In this document: positions 50,511 to 58,783 of the stretch, one piece after another
How the letters are laid out: each line of letters opens with the position of its first letter
How positions within the stretch are numbered: position 1 is the first letter of the stretch
NCBI GenBank assembly: GCA_016700055.1
Contig: CP064997.1
Coordinates: 682,001-746,000 of the forward strand
Direction: 5' to 3'
Length of the DNA: 64,000 bases
From: Actinomycetota bacterium
Lineage (GTDB): Bacteria > Actinomycetota > Acidimicrobiia > Acidimicrobiales > Ilumatobacteraceae
Program-made: the position numbers and the translations under genes
The notes under the pieces: model-generated
Database searches by the model: none
Told to the model about the DNA's origin: nothing
Seen by the model: the letters and a program-made list of their open reading frames with translations, nothing else

Positions 50511-51506
50511 TCACGTCATCTCCGACTTGCGCGACCGCTGCATCAGGCTGGCCAGCGCCTCGCCGACCGGGCTGTGGTGGTGGCACACGGCGACGACCTG
50601 CTCGGTGATCGGCATCTCGACCGCGTAGCGCCGGGCGAGGTCGAGCACGCTCGGCGAGCTCTTCACCCCTTCTGCCACCATGTTCGTCGCGGCGAGGATC
50701 TCTTCGATCGAGGCGCCGCGACCGAGCTGGAGGCCCACCTGGTTGTTGCGGCTCTGCTTCGACGAGCACGTCGCGATCAGGTCACCCATGCCCGCCAGGC
50801 CGGCGAACGTGAGCGGCTGACCGCCCATCGCCGTGCCGAGGCGCGCCATCTCGGCCAGACCGCGTGTGATCAGCGTCGCCCGGGTGTTCTCGCCGAAGCC
50901 CATGCCCTCGGCCATGCCGGCCGCGATGGCGATGACGTTCTTCACGACGCCGCTGATCTCGCAGCCGACGAGGTCGGGGTTGGTGTAGACGCGCAGGCTC
51001 GGCCGGCTGAAGATCCGCTGCAGCTCGGCGGCGATCGTCGCGTCCTTGACCGCGACCACGCTGGCCGCCGGCTGGCCGGAGAGGATCTCCTTCGCCAGGT
51101 TGGGGCCGGTGAGCACCGCCGCCGGGTGCCCCGGCATCTCGTCGCCGACGACCTCGCTCATCCGCTTCAGCGTGGACCGCTCCAGCCCCTTCGTCAGGCT
51201 CACCACGGGCACCCACGGGCGCAGGTGCGGTGCTGCCGCGGACACGACGTCACGGAAGCCGTGCGAAGGTACGGCGACGACGAGGACGTCGGCCTCGTGG
51301 ACGGCCTCGGCGAGGTCAGCCGTCGCGTGCAGCTCGTCGGGGAGCACGAAGGACGGCAGGTAGTCGCCGTTGACGTGACCGCTGTTGATCTGCTCGGCCA
51401 GCTCGGGTCGCCGAGCCCAGAGCACCGTCGGCGTGTTCACCGCGGCTAGCGCGGCGACCGTGGTCCCCCAGGAACCGGCGCCGACGACGGCTACTCGGAT
51501 CGACAT
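50511..51506 (-). CDS. gpsA: NAD(P)-dependent glycerol-3-phosphate dehydrogenase
   Basis: A 331-residue enzyme that reduces dihydroxyacetone phosphate to sn-glycerol-3-phosphate for phospholipid synthesis. Rossmann motif VVGAGSWGTTVA (about 7-18), SLTKGLE, the GPNLAKEI lid, the catalytic VKNVIAIAAGM (Lys) and AGMGDLIATC are present. The ATG at 51506 is 38 bases from the divergent cofC start. Pairing gpsA with cofC is common in F420-producing actinobacteria. Confidence 0.95.
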   Translation of the reverse strand: MSIRVAVVGAGSWGTTVAALAAVNTPTVLWARRPELAEQINSGHVNGDYLPSFVLPDELHATADLAEAVHEADVLVVAVPSHGFRDVVSAAAPHLRPWVPVVSLTKGLERSTLKRMSEVVGDEMPGHPAAVLTGPNLAKEILSGQPAASVVAVKDATIAAELQRIFSRPSLRVYTNPDLVGCEISGVVKNVIAIAAGMAEGMGFGENTRATLITRGLAEMARLGTAMGGQPLTFAGLAGMGDLIATCSSKQSRNNQVGLQLGRGASIEEILAATNMVAEGVKSSPSVLDLARRYAVEMPITEQVVAVCHHHSPVGEALASLMQRSRKSEMT

Positions 51507-51543
51507 CGATCCCAAGCGTAGGCGGCGACGTAGGCTCACTGAC

Positions 51544-52215
51544 GTGACGACGCCAGCGCCAGCCGCGCTCGTCGTGCCGGTGAAGGCGTTCCATGCGGCG
51601 AAGGGGAGGCTGGCCGCGATGCTCGACCCCGCCGAGCGCGCGCTGCTCTCGCGGCGCACCGCCACCGCGGTGCTCGGCGCGGCCGGTGAGGCCGTTCCCT
51701 ACGTGGTGTGCGACGACGAAGAGGTCGCCGAATGGGCCAAGGCGGAGGGGGCGTCCGTGCTGTGGAGGCCCGGCCTCGGGCTGAACGCGGCCGTCGCCAA
51801 TGCCGTCGCCACGGCGATCGCCCTCGGGCACGACGGTGCGATCGTCGCCCACGCCGACCTTCCGCTCGCGCACGATCTGGACACCCTGCGACAGGCGGAC
51901 GAGATCGTGCTCGTGCCCGATCGCGTGCTCGACGGCACGAACGTCATCGCCCTGCCCCGCGCGCTGGCCGCCGGCTTCGCGTTCGACTACGGCCCGCGCT
52001 CGTTCGAGCGCCACCTGGTCGCGGCACACGCGATCTCCGCTGCCGTGCGGGTGGTTCGCGACGAGCGATTGGCCCTCGACGTAGACACTCCCGACGACCT
52101 CACGCAGCCGGCGCTGGCATCGCTGCTCGACGCCGTGCGCCGCGAGGGCCGCTCCGGCCGTGAAGGAGGTTCCGAGTGGACGCCACGAACGACCCCGGCC
52201 AGCCACCGCCCGTGA
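51544..52215 (+). CDS. cofC: Phosphoenolpyruvate/2-phospholactate guanylyltransferase of F420 synthesis
   Basis: A 223-residue MobA-like nucleotidyltransferase. The start VVPVKAFHAAKGRLA, a GLNAAVANAV loop, and AHADLPLA (metal-binding Asp) are CofC/FbiD signatures; it activates the three-carbon phosphate with GTP for CofD. GTG start 51544. Its last 40 bases overlap the start of the PIG-L gene, whose ribosome-binding site (AAGGAGG) lies within this gene. Confidence 0.9.
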   Translation: MTTPAPAALVVPVKAFHAAKGRLAAMLDPAERALLSRRTATAVLGAAGEAVPYVVCDDEEVAEWAKAEGASVLWRPGLGLNAAVANAVATAIALGHDGAIVAHADLPLAHDLDTLRQADEIVLVPDRVLDGTNVIALPRALAAGFAFDYGPRSFERHLVAAHAISAAVRVVRDERLALDVDTPDDLTQPALASLLDAVRREGRSGREGGSEWTPRTTPASHRP

Positions 52216-52952
52216 GCGGATCGGGCGCCGACTGGTCGCAGAACCGGTCGACCCCCGGGAGCGCCCTAGCGATCGGAGCGCACCCCGACGACGTCGAGTT
52301 CGGCTGTGGCGGCACCCTCGCCAAGTGGGCGATGCAGGGCTGCGTGATCCATCACCTGATCTGCACCGACGGCTCGAAGGGCACCTGGGACGCAAGTGCA
52401 GACGTCGCCGCGCTCGTTGCCCAGCGCCGCGACGAACAGCGTGAGGCAGCCCGCCGTCTCGGCGGCCGGGGCGAGGTCGTGTTCCTCGAACAGGTCGACG
52501 GCGAGCTCGACAGCCACGGCCCGTGGCTGCGCAGCGAGGTGGCCAGGTGGATCCGGGTGCTGCGCCCCGACGTCGTACTCGGCCACGATCCCTGGAAGCG
52601 GTACCGGCTGCATCCCGACCATCGCCATGCGGGTTTCCTCACCTGCGACGCCGTCGTGGCCGCGCGGGATCCGCACTTCTTTCGCGACCACGGCCTCGAC
52701 GCCCATCGTCCGGACGCGCTCTTGCTGTGGGAGGCAGACGCCCCCGACCACGTAGAAGACGTGACCGCGACCCTCGCTGCCAAGCTCCACGCGCTACACG
52801 CGCACGAGAGCCAGTTCGAATCGACGATGAAGGCCGAGGACTACGCGCAGCTGAGCGCGTTCGACCGCCGGGTGAGCGAGCGACTCGGCGCCCTCGGCTC
52901 GCCGTTCGGATTCGCGGCGGCCGAGGTGTTCAAGCGCATCACCGACGTGTGA
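52176..52952 (+). CDS. PIG-L/LmbE-family deacetylase
   Basis: A 258-residue zinc deacetylase of the GlcNAc-PI de-N-acetylase family, which includes MshB and Mca of mycothiol metabolism. AHPDD (35-39) provides two zinc ligands plus the base, and [10 protein letters not shown] the third His. The GTG at 52176 has a strong AAGGAGG eight bases upstream; a second GTG at 52212 forming GTGA with the cofC stop is possible. The substrate may be a GlcNAc conjugate but is not determined by sequence. Confidence 0.88.
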   Translation: MDATNDPGQPPPVSGSGADWSQNRSTPGSALAIGAHPDDVEFGCGGTLAKWAMQGCVIHHLICTDGSKGTWDASADVAALVAQRRDEQREAARRLGGRGEVVFLEQVDGELDSHGPWLRSEVARWIRVLRPDVVLGHDPWKRYRLHPDHRHAGFLTCDAVVAARDPHFFRDHGLDAHRPDALLLWEADAPDHVEDVTATLAAKLHALHAHESQFESTMKAEDYAQLSAFDRRVSERLGALGSPFGFAAAEVFKRITDV

Positions 52953-52971
52953 GCGCTCGCCGGGAGACTGC

Positions 52972-53337
52972 TCAGGCCCGCTTCGCCGGAGCCTTGCGGG
53001 CCGGAGCCTTGCGGGCCGGAGCCTTGCGAGCCGGAGCCTTGCGGGCCGGAGCCTTCTTGGCCGGAGCCTTCTTAGCGGGGGCCTTCTTGGCCGGGGCCTT
53101 CTTCGCCGGGGCCTTCTTAGCCGGAGCCTTCTTAGCGGGGGCCTTCTTCGCCGGGGCCTTCTTAGCGGGGGCCTTCTTGGCCGGGGCCTTCTTCGCCGGG
53201 GCCTTGCGGGCCGGAGCCTTCTTGGCCGGAGCCTTCTTAGCGGGGGCCTTCTTGGCCGGGGCCTTCTTCGCCGGGGCCTTGCGGGCCGGGGCCTTCTTGG
53301 CCGGGGCCTTGCGGGCGGGAGCCTTCTTCGCTGCCAC
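52972..53337 (-). CDS. Lysine/alanine/proline-repeat DNA-binding tail protein (histone H1-like)
   Basis: A 121-residue protein made solely of Met plus 24 pentapeptides of the form PA[K/R]KA (first unit AAKKA, last PAKRA). It is extremely basic and disordered, like the C-terminal tail of mycobacterial HupB or eukaryotic histone H1, and should coat or condense DNA. GTG start 53337 with ribosome-binding site GGGAAGGA seven bases upstream. It follows the HU gene by 19 bases in a different frame, so HU and its tail are separate polypeptides. Confidence 0.85.
   Translation of the reverse strand: MAAKKAPARKAPAKKAPARKAPAKKAPAKKAPAKKAPAKKAPARKAPAKKAPAKKAPAKKAPAKKAPAKKAPAKKAPAKKAPAKKAPAKKAPAKKAPARKAPARKAPARKAPARKAPAKRA
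52975..53334. repeat. 15-base tandem repeat array
   Basis: 24 contiguous units of a 15-base sequence (GCCTTCTTGGCCGGG and close variants) encode the pentapeptide protein. Variation is mainly in the third codon positions and in AAG versus CGC-type codons. There are no spacers. Confidence 0.9.
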
Positions 53338-53356
53338 GTTCGTGTCCTTCCCTAGA

Positions 53357-53641
53357 TCACTTCTTGTTGGGGTTGAGCGCAGCCTTGAGCGTCACGCTCG
53401 AGGTGAACTTCATCGCTGTGGAGGCGGCCACCTTGACCTCGGCGCCCGTCTGGGGGTTGCGGCCCGTACGAGCCTTGCGCTTCGTCGTGCTGAACGAGCC
53501 GAAGCCCGGCCACGCGACCTTGTCGCCCTTCTTCGTCGACGCGACCACTTGCTCGAAGAACGCGCCGAGCGTCGCTTCGGCTTGTGCCTTGCTCACTCCA
53601 GCCTTCTTCGCGACTGCGTCGATCAGCTCTGCCTTCGTCAT
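53357..53641 (-). CDS. hup: DNA-binding protein HU
   Basis: A 94-residue HU-family protein. [22 protein letters not shown] is the dimerisation helix pair, [25 protein letters not shown] the beta arm with the conserved RNPQTG, and the protein ends ALNPNKK without the long basic tail of mycobacterial HupB or streptomycete HupS. It wraps and bends DNA in the nucleoid. ATG 53641 with GGAGGAAA upstream. The basic tail is supplied by the next gene. Confidence 0.95.
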   Translation of the reverse strand: MTKAELIDAVAKKAGVSKAQAEATLGAFFEQVVASTKKGDKVAWPGFGSFSTTKRKARTGRNPQTGAEVKVAASTAMKFTSSVTLKAALNPNKK

Positions 53642-53661
53642 CTTGTTGTGTTTCCTCCATC

Positions 53662-53743
53662 GATTGCGTCAACGCAAATGCGGACGCAATCACACTTGGT
53701 AACCCAGACGTTTACAAGGACCAGTATCGTTGCAAATGCAACG
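53662..53743 (-). promoter_or_regulatory. Promoter region of hup with two palindromes
   Basis: On the minus strand TTGTAA (53717-53712) and TGTGAT (53694-53689) with a 17-base spacer make a plausible sigma-70-type promoter for hup. A 9-base inverted repeat GATTGCGTC/GACGCAATC (53662-53670/53683-53691) covers the -10 and start site, and a second palindrome CGTTGCA-AA-TGCAACG (53728-53743) lies just upstream of the -35. Both contain GCAAATGC (53674-53681 and 53732-53739). This looks like a pair of operators or HU-related sites; no binding protein is identified. Confidence 0.4.
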
Positions 53744-53747
53744 AACG

Positions 53748-54185
53748 TCATTCCGTGACGTCGAGTGAGCGCGCGATCCGCGCGGCGATCGAGGCCATCT
53801 CCGCCTCGTCCGCGTACTTCAGTCGCGGCCAGAAGAAGCCGCGCAGCCCGTCGCCTTTGCGGCGCGGCACGACGTGTACGTGAAGGTGAGCGACGCTCTG
53901 GCTGACCACGTTGTTGTTGGCGACGAACGTCCCCTCCGCGCCGAGAGCCTCGGGGAGGGCACGCGCGACACGCTGGACGACGGCGAAGAACGGGCCGACC
54001 TCCTCGGCGCGCAGGTCGGCGAGCGTCACCATGTGGCGTTCCGGGACGACCAGCAAGTGGCCATGGAAGAGCGGCCGGCGGTCGAGGAACGCCATCGCGC
54101 CGGGCGACCGGAGCACGACGTGTGCCGGCGCTTCGCCTGCCACGACGGCACAGAAGATGCACGCGCTGACGTCCGGATCGGTCAT
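53748..54185 (-). CDS. HIT-family nucleotide hydrolase/transferase
   Basis: A 145-residue protein with [16 protein letters not shown] at the N-terminus (two Cys of the HIT zinc site) and the histidine triad His100-Leu-His102-Val-His104. HIT proteins hydrolyse nucleoside phosphoramidates and related compounds. ATG 54185; divergent from the PIN-PhoH gene with 138 bases between starts. The stop is followed after a few bases by the upstream palindrome of the hup promoter. Confidence 0.9.
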   Translation of the reverse strand: MTDPDVSACIFCAVVAGEAPAHVVLRSPGAMAFLDRRPLFHGHLLVVPERHMVTLADLRAEEVGPFFAVVQRVARALPEALGAEGTFVANNNVVSQSVAHLHVHVVPRRKGDGLRGFFWPRLKYADEAEMASIAARIARSLDVTE

Positions 54186-54323
54186 CGGTGGGCAGTCTCG
54201 TCCCTGGTCCTCGTGAGGGTCCACCACCAGCGACCGCGGGTGCGCCACACTGCCCGACGTTGTGGCTTCGACCCACCTCCACGCACCCCAGCCCGAGCAT
54301 CTCCCCCCAGCGAAGGAGCGGCG

Positions 54324-55715
54324 GTGACCGACGTCTCGCCCGTGCACGTCACCTGCGACACGGCGGCGGGAGGTGAGCTGCGGCGGACACGAGTCGTCCT
54401 CGACACCTCGGTGCTCGTGGCCGACCCCGCCTGCCTGACGGCCTACGACGGGACCGACGTCGTGATCCCGCTCATCGTCATCGAAGAGCTCGACGGGTTG
54501 AAGACGCGCACCGACGACGTCGGCCGGGCCGCCCGGGGAGCTCTGCGAGCCTTGGAGTTGCTGCGCTTGAGCGCCGGCGGACGCCTGACCGACCCGATCC
54601 CGGTGGCGGACCACCCCGACGCGGCGACGGTGCAGATCGAGCTGAACGGGATCCAGCGGCACCACCTGGTGGAGCACGGGCTCGATCCCGAGACACCCGA
54701 CAACCGGATCATCGGCGCCGCTCTCGGTCAGCAGCACATCGGAACCGTGCGGGTGGTGTCCAACGACGCCGCGCTGCGCATCAAGGCGGCACACCTCGGC
54801 CTCGAAGCCACCGACCACCAACCCGTCGGCCGGGCGTCGGCGTCGCGACCGCTCGGATGGACGACCACTCAGGTGGATCCGGCGCTCGTCGACCTGGTGT
54901 ACGCGGACGGCCGGGTCGACGCGGCCGAGGTCGAGCGCGACCTCGCGGACCGGGCCGGCATCGCCGAGAACGGCTTCGCCGTGCTCCGCGCGGGTTCGCA
55001 GTCGGCACTCGTACGGCGGCGCCAAGCGCACCTCGTGCTCCTCCCCCATTCCGCACCCGAAGCCTGGGGGCTGCGGGCGAGGTCCAAGGAGCAGCGCTTC
55101 GCGCTGGAGTTGCTGCTCGATCCGGCGGTGAGCGTCGTCGCCCTCGACGGCAGGGCGGGAACGGGCAAGACGGTGCTGGCGATCGCCGCCGGCCTCGAAC
55201 AGGTCGTGGAGAGCCGCGCCTACGAACGCCTGGCCGTGTACCGACCCCTCGTGCCCGTCGGCCGTGCCGACGTGGGGTTCCTGCCCGGCGGGCTCGACGA
55301 GAAGCTGGACCCGTGGATGTCGGCGATCCACGACGCGATCGTGGCGCTCACCGACCAGCGGTCGAGCCGAGAGGCCGGGGGGCTGATCGACGAGCTCACG
55401 GCCCGCGGACAGCTCACCATGGAGTCCGTCACGTTCCTGCGCGGCCGGTCGTTGCACCGCCAGTTCGTCGTCGTCGACGAGGCGCAGAACCTCGAGCCGA
55501 CGACACTGCGCACGATCCTCACCCGCATCGGCGAGGGCACGAAGGTGATCTTCACCGGCGACACCAGCCAGATCGACGCTCCCTACATGGGCGAGTCGAA
55601 CAACGCTCTCGCCGTCCTGATCCAGGCCTTCCGCGGGCAGACGGTGTTCGGCCACGTCACGCTGACCTCGTGTGAGCGCAGCGAAGTGGCGAGCCTTGCC
55701 GCCGAGCTGCTCTAG
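54324..55715 (+). CDS. PIN-PhoH fusion (PhoH2-type RNA helicase/nuclease)
   Basis: A 463-residue protein: N-terminal PIN nuclease domain (about 20-155; VVLDTSVLVAD and IVIEELD carry the acidic metal ligands, NDAALRIKA the late Asp), a linker, and a PhoH ATPase domain with Walker A GRAGTGKT (about 276-283), Walker B VVVDEAQN and GDTSQID. Related PhoH2 proteins unwind and cleave RNA. GTG 54324 with GAAGGAG upstream. It stands alone, without an antitoxin-like small gene at its start. Confidence 0.92.
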   Translation: MTDVSPVHVTCDTAAGGELRRTRVVLDTSVLVADPACLTAYDGTDVVIPLIVIEELDGLKTRTDDVGRAARGALRALELLRLSAGGRLTDPIPVADHPDAATVQIELNGIQRHHLVEHGLDPETPDNRIIGAALGQQHIGTVRVVSNDAALRIKAAHLGLEATDHQPVGRASASRPLGWTTTQVDPALVDLVYADGRVDAAEVERDLADRAGIAENGFAVLRAGSQSALVRRRQAHLVLLPHSAPEAWGLRARSKEQRFALELLLDPAVSVVALDGRAGTGKTVLAIAAGLEQVVESRAYERLAVYRPLVPVGRADVGFLPGGLDEKLDPWMSAIHDAIVALTDQRSSREAGGLIDELTARGQLTMESVTFLRGRSLHRQFVVVDEAQNLEPTTLRTILTRIGEGTKVIFTGDTSQIDAPYMGESNNALAVLIQAFRGQTVFGHVTLTSCERSEVASLAAELL

Positions 55716-55771
55716 CCGGACCGAGGGCATCGCTCCGCGGGCCTCGACACCCCCGGCGTAAGGTGCCCGCC

Positions 55772-56353
55772 GTGGACGCCTCTTCACGCTTCGCGGTCGT
55801 CGACGTGGAGACGAGCGGCCTCTCGCCCAAGCGGCACCGCCTGCTGCAGGTGGCCGTGGTGGTGGTGAGGGCCGACGGCACGGTGGAGGAGCGATGGAGC
55901 TCGTACGTGCGGCCGCGATGGTGGCGCTTGGCGCGTACGGGCCCGACGCGCTTGCACGGGATCACCCGGCGCCACCTGCGCGACGGTCAGCCGCTGGCAG
56001 CCGTGCTGGAGCAGCTGTCCACCCGTCTCGACGGGGCCGTCCTCGTCGCGCACAACGCGGCTTTCGACGCCGAGTTCCTCCGCCGCGGTGCGGCGCGCAC
56101 GGGTGTGCGCCTCGCCTGGGCAGAAGAGCTGTGCACCTTGGGCCTCTCCCGGCGCCTCGACGCCGACCGCGCCTTGTCCCACCACCTCGCCGACGTGTGT
56201 GCCCGCTACGGGATCACCGTCGATCGGCCCCACGACGCTCTGGCCGACGCCGAGGCCACGGCGGCCCTGTTGCCGCACCTGCTCGTCGCGCACGGTCTGC
56301 CCCGGCCGGCGGGGCCGGGGCCGGCTCAGCTCGACGACGTGTCGCCGCGGTAG
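55772..56353 (+). CDS. DnaQ-like 3'-5' exonuclease
   Basis: A 193-residue DEDDh exonuclease. Exo I is Asp11-Val-Glu13 (VDVETSG), Exo II is HNAAFDAEFL and Exo III HDALADAEAT with the catalytic His and Asp. It may proofread or process DNA, but no polymerase domain is attached. GTG 55772 is preceded by AAGG; another GTG at 55763 is possible. The end overlaps the convergent WYL gene by 28 bases. Confidence 0.88.
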   Translation: MDASSRFAVVDVETSGLSPKRHRLLQVAVVVVRADGTVEERWSSYVRPRWWRLARTGPTRLHGITRRHLRDGQPLAAVLEQLSTRLDGAVLVAHNAAFDAEFLRRGAARTGVRLAWAEELCTLGLSRRLDADRALSHHLADVCARYGITVDRPHDALADAEATAALLPHLLVAHGLPRPAGPGPAQLDDVSPR

Positions 56354-57345
56354 CGGGCGAGCACCGCCTCGGCAGTTCGAGGCCCCAGCCGGCGCCAGCG
56401 CTGCGGGACGAGCACCTCGGCGTCGGGGCCGAGGCGCAGCAGCAGGCGGGCGAGCCAGCGCTCGCTCACCACGGGGAGGGTGATCTCGATCGAATCCCCG
56501 CCCGCGTCCTCGGTGACCGATACCGGGTAGCGCTCGGCCACCCACGCCGCCGCTCGCGACACCCGCAGGCGGACCATCTCGACGTCGGGTGAGCCTTCGA
56601 ACCACGACGGGATCGCTCCTGCAGGTCGCGTCGCCACGTGCTCGCCGAGGCGCACGTCGTCCTCGATCCGGTCCACCCGGAAGGTCCTCTCCGCTCCCGC
56701 ACGGCGATCGTCGGCGCGCAGGTACCAGTTGCCGCGGTCGGAGAACACGTCGCGGGGTTCGACGACGCGGTCGGTGACCTCGTCGGTCGACGCCGCCCAG
56801 TAGCGCAGCTTGAGCACCGCGCCGTCGGCGACCGCGTCACGCAGGCGCGACAGCCTCTCGCCCTGCTCCGCCTCCCCACCGCTGCCCTCTTGTCCACCCG
56901 GGCCGGCCTCCCCGGCGAGCCCGAGGTCGACCTCGATCACGCGCCCCACGTCGGCACCGAGCGCGGCGCCGACCTTGTCGATCGCCCGCGCGAGCGGGCC
57001 TTGCGCGTCGGCGCCGGGGAGTGCCATCGCCGCCCGGGCCGCGGCGACGAGCGCGAAACCCTCCGGCGCAGTTAGGCGTAGGGGCTGGGTGAAGAGCCTC
57101 GGCACGCCGATCGTCACCTCGTCCTCGTCGACGACGAGGTCGATCATCTCGTCGAGGTACGGCGGCAGCCCGCACATCGCGGCCAGCTCGAGGTCCGCGA
57201 TCAGCTCCGCTACGGACAGTCCGAAGTGCTCGGCCATCTCGGCGGTGCGCACGCTGCCCCGCTCGCTCAGCCAGGGCAGCATCACGAGCAGTCTGCGCAG
57301 TCGCTCGTTGAGACTGCGCTGCCGGCGCGGCGCGGCCCCGGTCAT
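56326..57345 (-). CDS. pafC: WYL-domain transcriptional regulator (PafC-like)
   Basis: A 339-residue protein: N-terminal helix-turn-helix (about 10-65, RRLLVMLPWLSERGSVRTAEMAEHFG), WYL domain (about 165-230, RYWAASTDEVTDRVVEPRDV...NWYLRADD) and a C-terminal WCX domain. In mycobacteria PafB and PafC form a heterodimer that activates the LexA/RecA-independent DNA-damage response. The ATG at 57345 overlaps the stop of the partner gene (ATGA). No pup or proteasome genes are in the window. Confidence 0.85.
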   Translation of the reverse strand: MTGAAPRRQRSLNERLRRLLVMLPWLSERGSVRTAEMAEHFGLSVAELIADLELAAMCGLPPYLDEMIDLVVDEDEVTIGVPRLFTQPLRLTAPEGFALVAAARAAMALPGADAQGPLARAIDKVGAALGADVGRVIEVDLGLAGEAGPGGQEGSGGEAEQGERLSRLRDAVADGAVLKLRYWAASTDEVTDRVVEPRDVFSDRGNWYLRADDRRAGAERTFRVDRIEDDVRLGEHVATRPAGAIPSWFEGSPDVEMVRLRVSRAAAWVAERYPVSVTEDAGGDSIEITLPVVSERWLARLLLRLGPDAEVLVPQRWRRLGPRTAEAVLARYRGDTSSS

Positions 57346-58307
57346 CGCGCCGGCTCCTCGGCCATGGACACGAGCCACGCGACGACGTGGTCACGGATCG
57401 CGGGTGGCCCGAGCACCTCGGCATGCTCACCGAGCCCGAGCACCCACGAACGAAACGCCCCCCGATTGGTGCACGGCACCGACACCACCGCCGACCCGTC
57501 CTCCAGCCGCTCGACCACCGCGGCACTGCCGAGTCCGGCGATCACCGTCCTCGCGCGTGCAGCGTCGACGAGTACCGTCGCCGACCTGGAGCCGTCGTCA
57601 CCGTCACCGTCGGCCTCACCGAGCAGCTTCGGGTCCGCGGGGAACGCCGCCGAAGGACGGAAGTCGTCCGGTCGGGTGAACGCCCCCGGTTCGCCGAGAC
57701 GGATCTCCCCGGCGCCGATCCGGTCCACCCGGTACGTACGCAGCGCGTCGCTGTCGAGGTCGTGGCCGATCACGTACCAGAACCCGTCTCTCGACAGCAG
57801 GCCGTAGGGGTGCAGCATCCGCGCCCGATCGTGGTACGTGAAGCCCGCTCCTCGCCGCTCGACCACCGCCTGGAACAGCGCGGGCAGAGCCGTGTGTGCC
57901 GGCAGGCTCGCGGCGATGCCGATCAAGCCGCCGAGCGGAGGGTCGTCGGCGCGTTCCAGCTTCCACAACGCCTCGTCGCCCCAGTCGGCACCGAGGTGCA
58001 GCGCGGCGACGGCGACCTGCAGCGCGTGGCGCTCCTCGTCGGTCAGCCCCAGGTCGCCGAGCTCGAAGCGCCGCCGGTCGATGCGGTAGGCGGTCTGGCC
58101 GGCGCGGTCTCCGCCGAGCACCTCTTGCTCGATCGGCACGCCCTCCTCACGCAACAACTTCTTGTCGCGCTCGAACGCCGCCCGCCGGGCGGTCGGTGAT
58201 GACGGGTATTGGCCGCTCAGCTCGTCGACGATCTGCTCGAGGGTCAGCGGCCCGCGCGTCTCGAGCAGCAGGGCCAGCAGGTTCGTGACGCGTTCGAGGC
58301 GATCCAC
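57342..58307 (-). CDS. pafB: WYL-domain transcriptional regulator (PafB-like)
   Basis: A 321-residue regulator with an N-terminal winged helix (VDRLERVTNLLALLLETRGPLT...YPSSPTARRAAFERD), WYL domain (FTYHDRARMLHPYGLLSRDGFWYVIGHD, about 185-215) and a WCX domain. This N-terminus is typical of PafB. The GTG at 58307, 13 bases after the upstream stop, is the best start. It is translationally coupled to pafC, matching the heterodimer they should form. Confidence 0.85.
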   Translation of the reverse strand: MDRLERVTNLLALLLETRGPLTLEQIVDELSGQYPSSPTARRAAFERDKKLLREEGVPIEQEVLGGDRAGQTAYRIDRRRFELGDLGLTDEERHALQVAVAALHLGADWGDEALWKLERADDPPLGGLIGIAASLPAHTALPALFQAVVERRGAGFTYHDRARMLHPYGLLSRDGFWYVIGHDLDSDALRTYRVDRIGAGEIRLGEPGAFTRPDDFRPSAAFPADPKLLGEADGDGDDGSRSATVLVDAARARTVIAGLGSAAVVERLEDGSAVVSVPCTNRGAFRSWVLGLGEHAEVLGPPAIRDHVVAWLVSMAEEPAR

Positions 58308-58320
58308 CGCGCCGGCGACG

Positions 58321-58737
58321 CTAGCCCGCGGTCCCGCGGTCGATCTCCGCCGCGGCGTCGAGCACCTGGCGCATGACGGCGACGACGTCGTCGGCCGAGG
58401 CACCGGGGGTGAGCACCGCGCTGACCCCGCCGGCGAGCAGCTCGGCGACGTCGTGGGTGGGGATGATCCCTCCGACCACGATGGGGATGTCGACGCCGAG
58501 CGAGCGCACCTCGGCCACGACGAGCGGAGCCAGCGTCAGGTGGGCACCGGAGAGCATCGACAGGCCGATCGCGTCGACGTCTTCGTCGACCGCGGCGGCG
58601 GCCACCTTCGCCGGCGTCTGGAACAACCCGGTGTAGATCACCTCGAACCCGGCGTCGCGCAGGATGCGGGCGACCACCTTCACGCCGCGATCGTGCCCGT
58701 CGAGACCGACCTTCGCGACGAGCACGCGCTCACTCAC
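58321..58737 (-). CDS. B12-binding subunit of an acyl-CoA mutase
   Basis: A 138-residue cobalamin-binding domain. Asp13-x-His15-x-x-Gly18 (GLDGHDRG) places the lower-ligand His, with SMLSGAHL and the VVGGIIP loop as in methylmalonyl- and isobutyryl-CoA mutases. Its partner is most likely the large subunit at 62084, which lacks this domain; two-chain mutases of this kind (about 550 plus about 135 residues) include isobutyryl-CoA mutase. GTG 58737 faces the divergent phoD start across a 14-base palindrome. Confidence 0.9.
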   Translation of the reverse strand: MSERVLVAKVGLDGHDRGVKVVARILRDAGFEVIYTGLFQTPAKVAAAAVDEDVDAIGLSMLSGAHLTLAPLVVAEVRSLGVDIPIVVGGIIPTHDVAELLAGGVSAVLTPGASADDVVAVMRQVLDAAAEIDRGTAG

Positions 58738-58741
58738 GTGC

Positions 58742-58778
58742 CCAGTCTTCCCCACCGCCTTCGTGTGGGGAAGACTGG
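58742..58778. promoter_or_regulatory. Perfect 14-base inverted repeat between divergent mutase-subunit and phoD starts
   Basis: CCAGTCTTCCCCAC (58742-58755) and GTGGGGAAGACTGG (58765-58778) flank a nine-base spacer. The repeat fills nearly the whole 46-base gap, four bases from the GTG at 58737 and five from the ATG at 58784. It could be an operator for both promoters or a hairpin at the start of each leader. No regulator is identified. Confidence 0.5.
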
Positions 58779-58783
58779 CGGCG

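Noticed and set aside
52975..53334. Tandem 15-base array considered as CRISPR or structural repeat
   Set aside because: The units are contiguous without spacers, keep frame, and encode a coherent lysine-rich protein with its own start and ribosome-binding site.
52972..53641. HU plus tail considered as one frameshifted hupB gene
   Set aside because: HU ends with a natural NPNKK terminus and a stop, and the tail gene has a good ribosome-binding site; a single base change would not join the two frames without also removing the stop region. A sequencing error is not fully excluded.
54324..55715. PIN-PhoH gene considered as a toxin-antitoxin pair
   Set aside because: No small antitoxin gene precedes or overlaps the start; the upstream neighbour is a divergent HIT gene.
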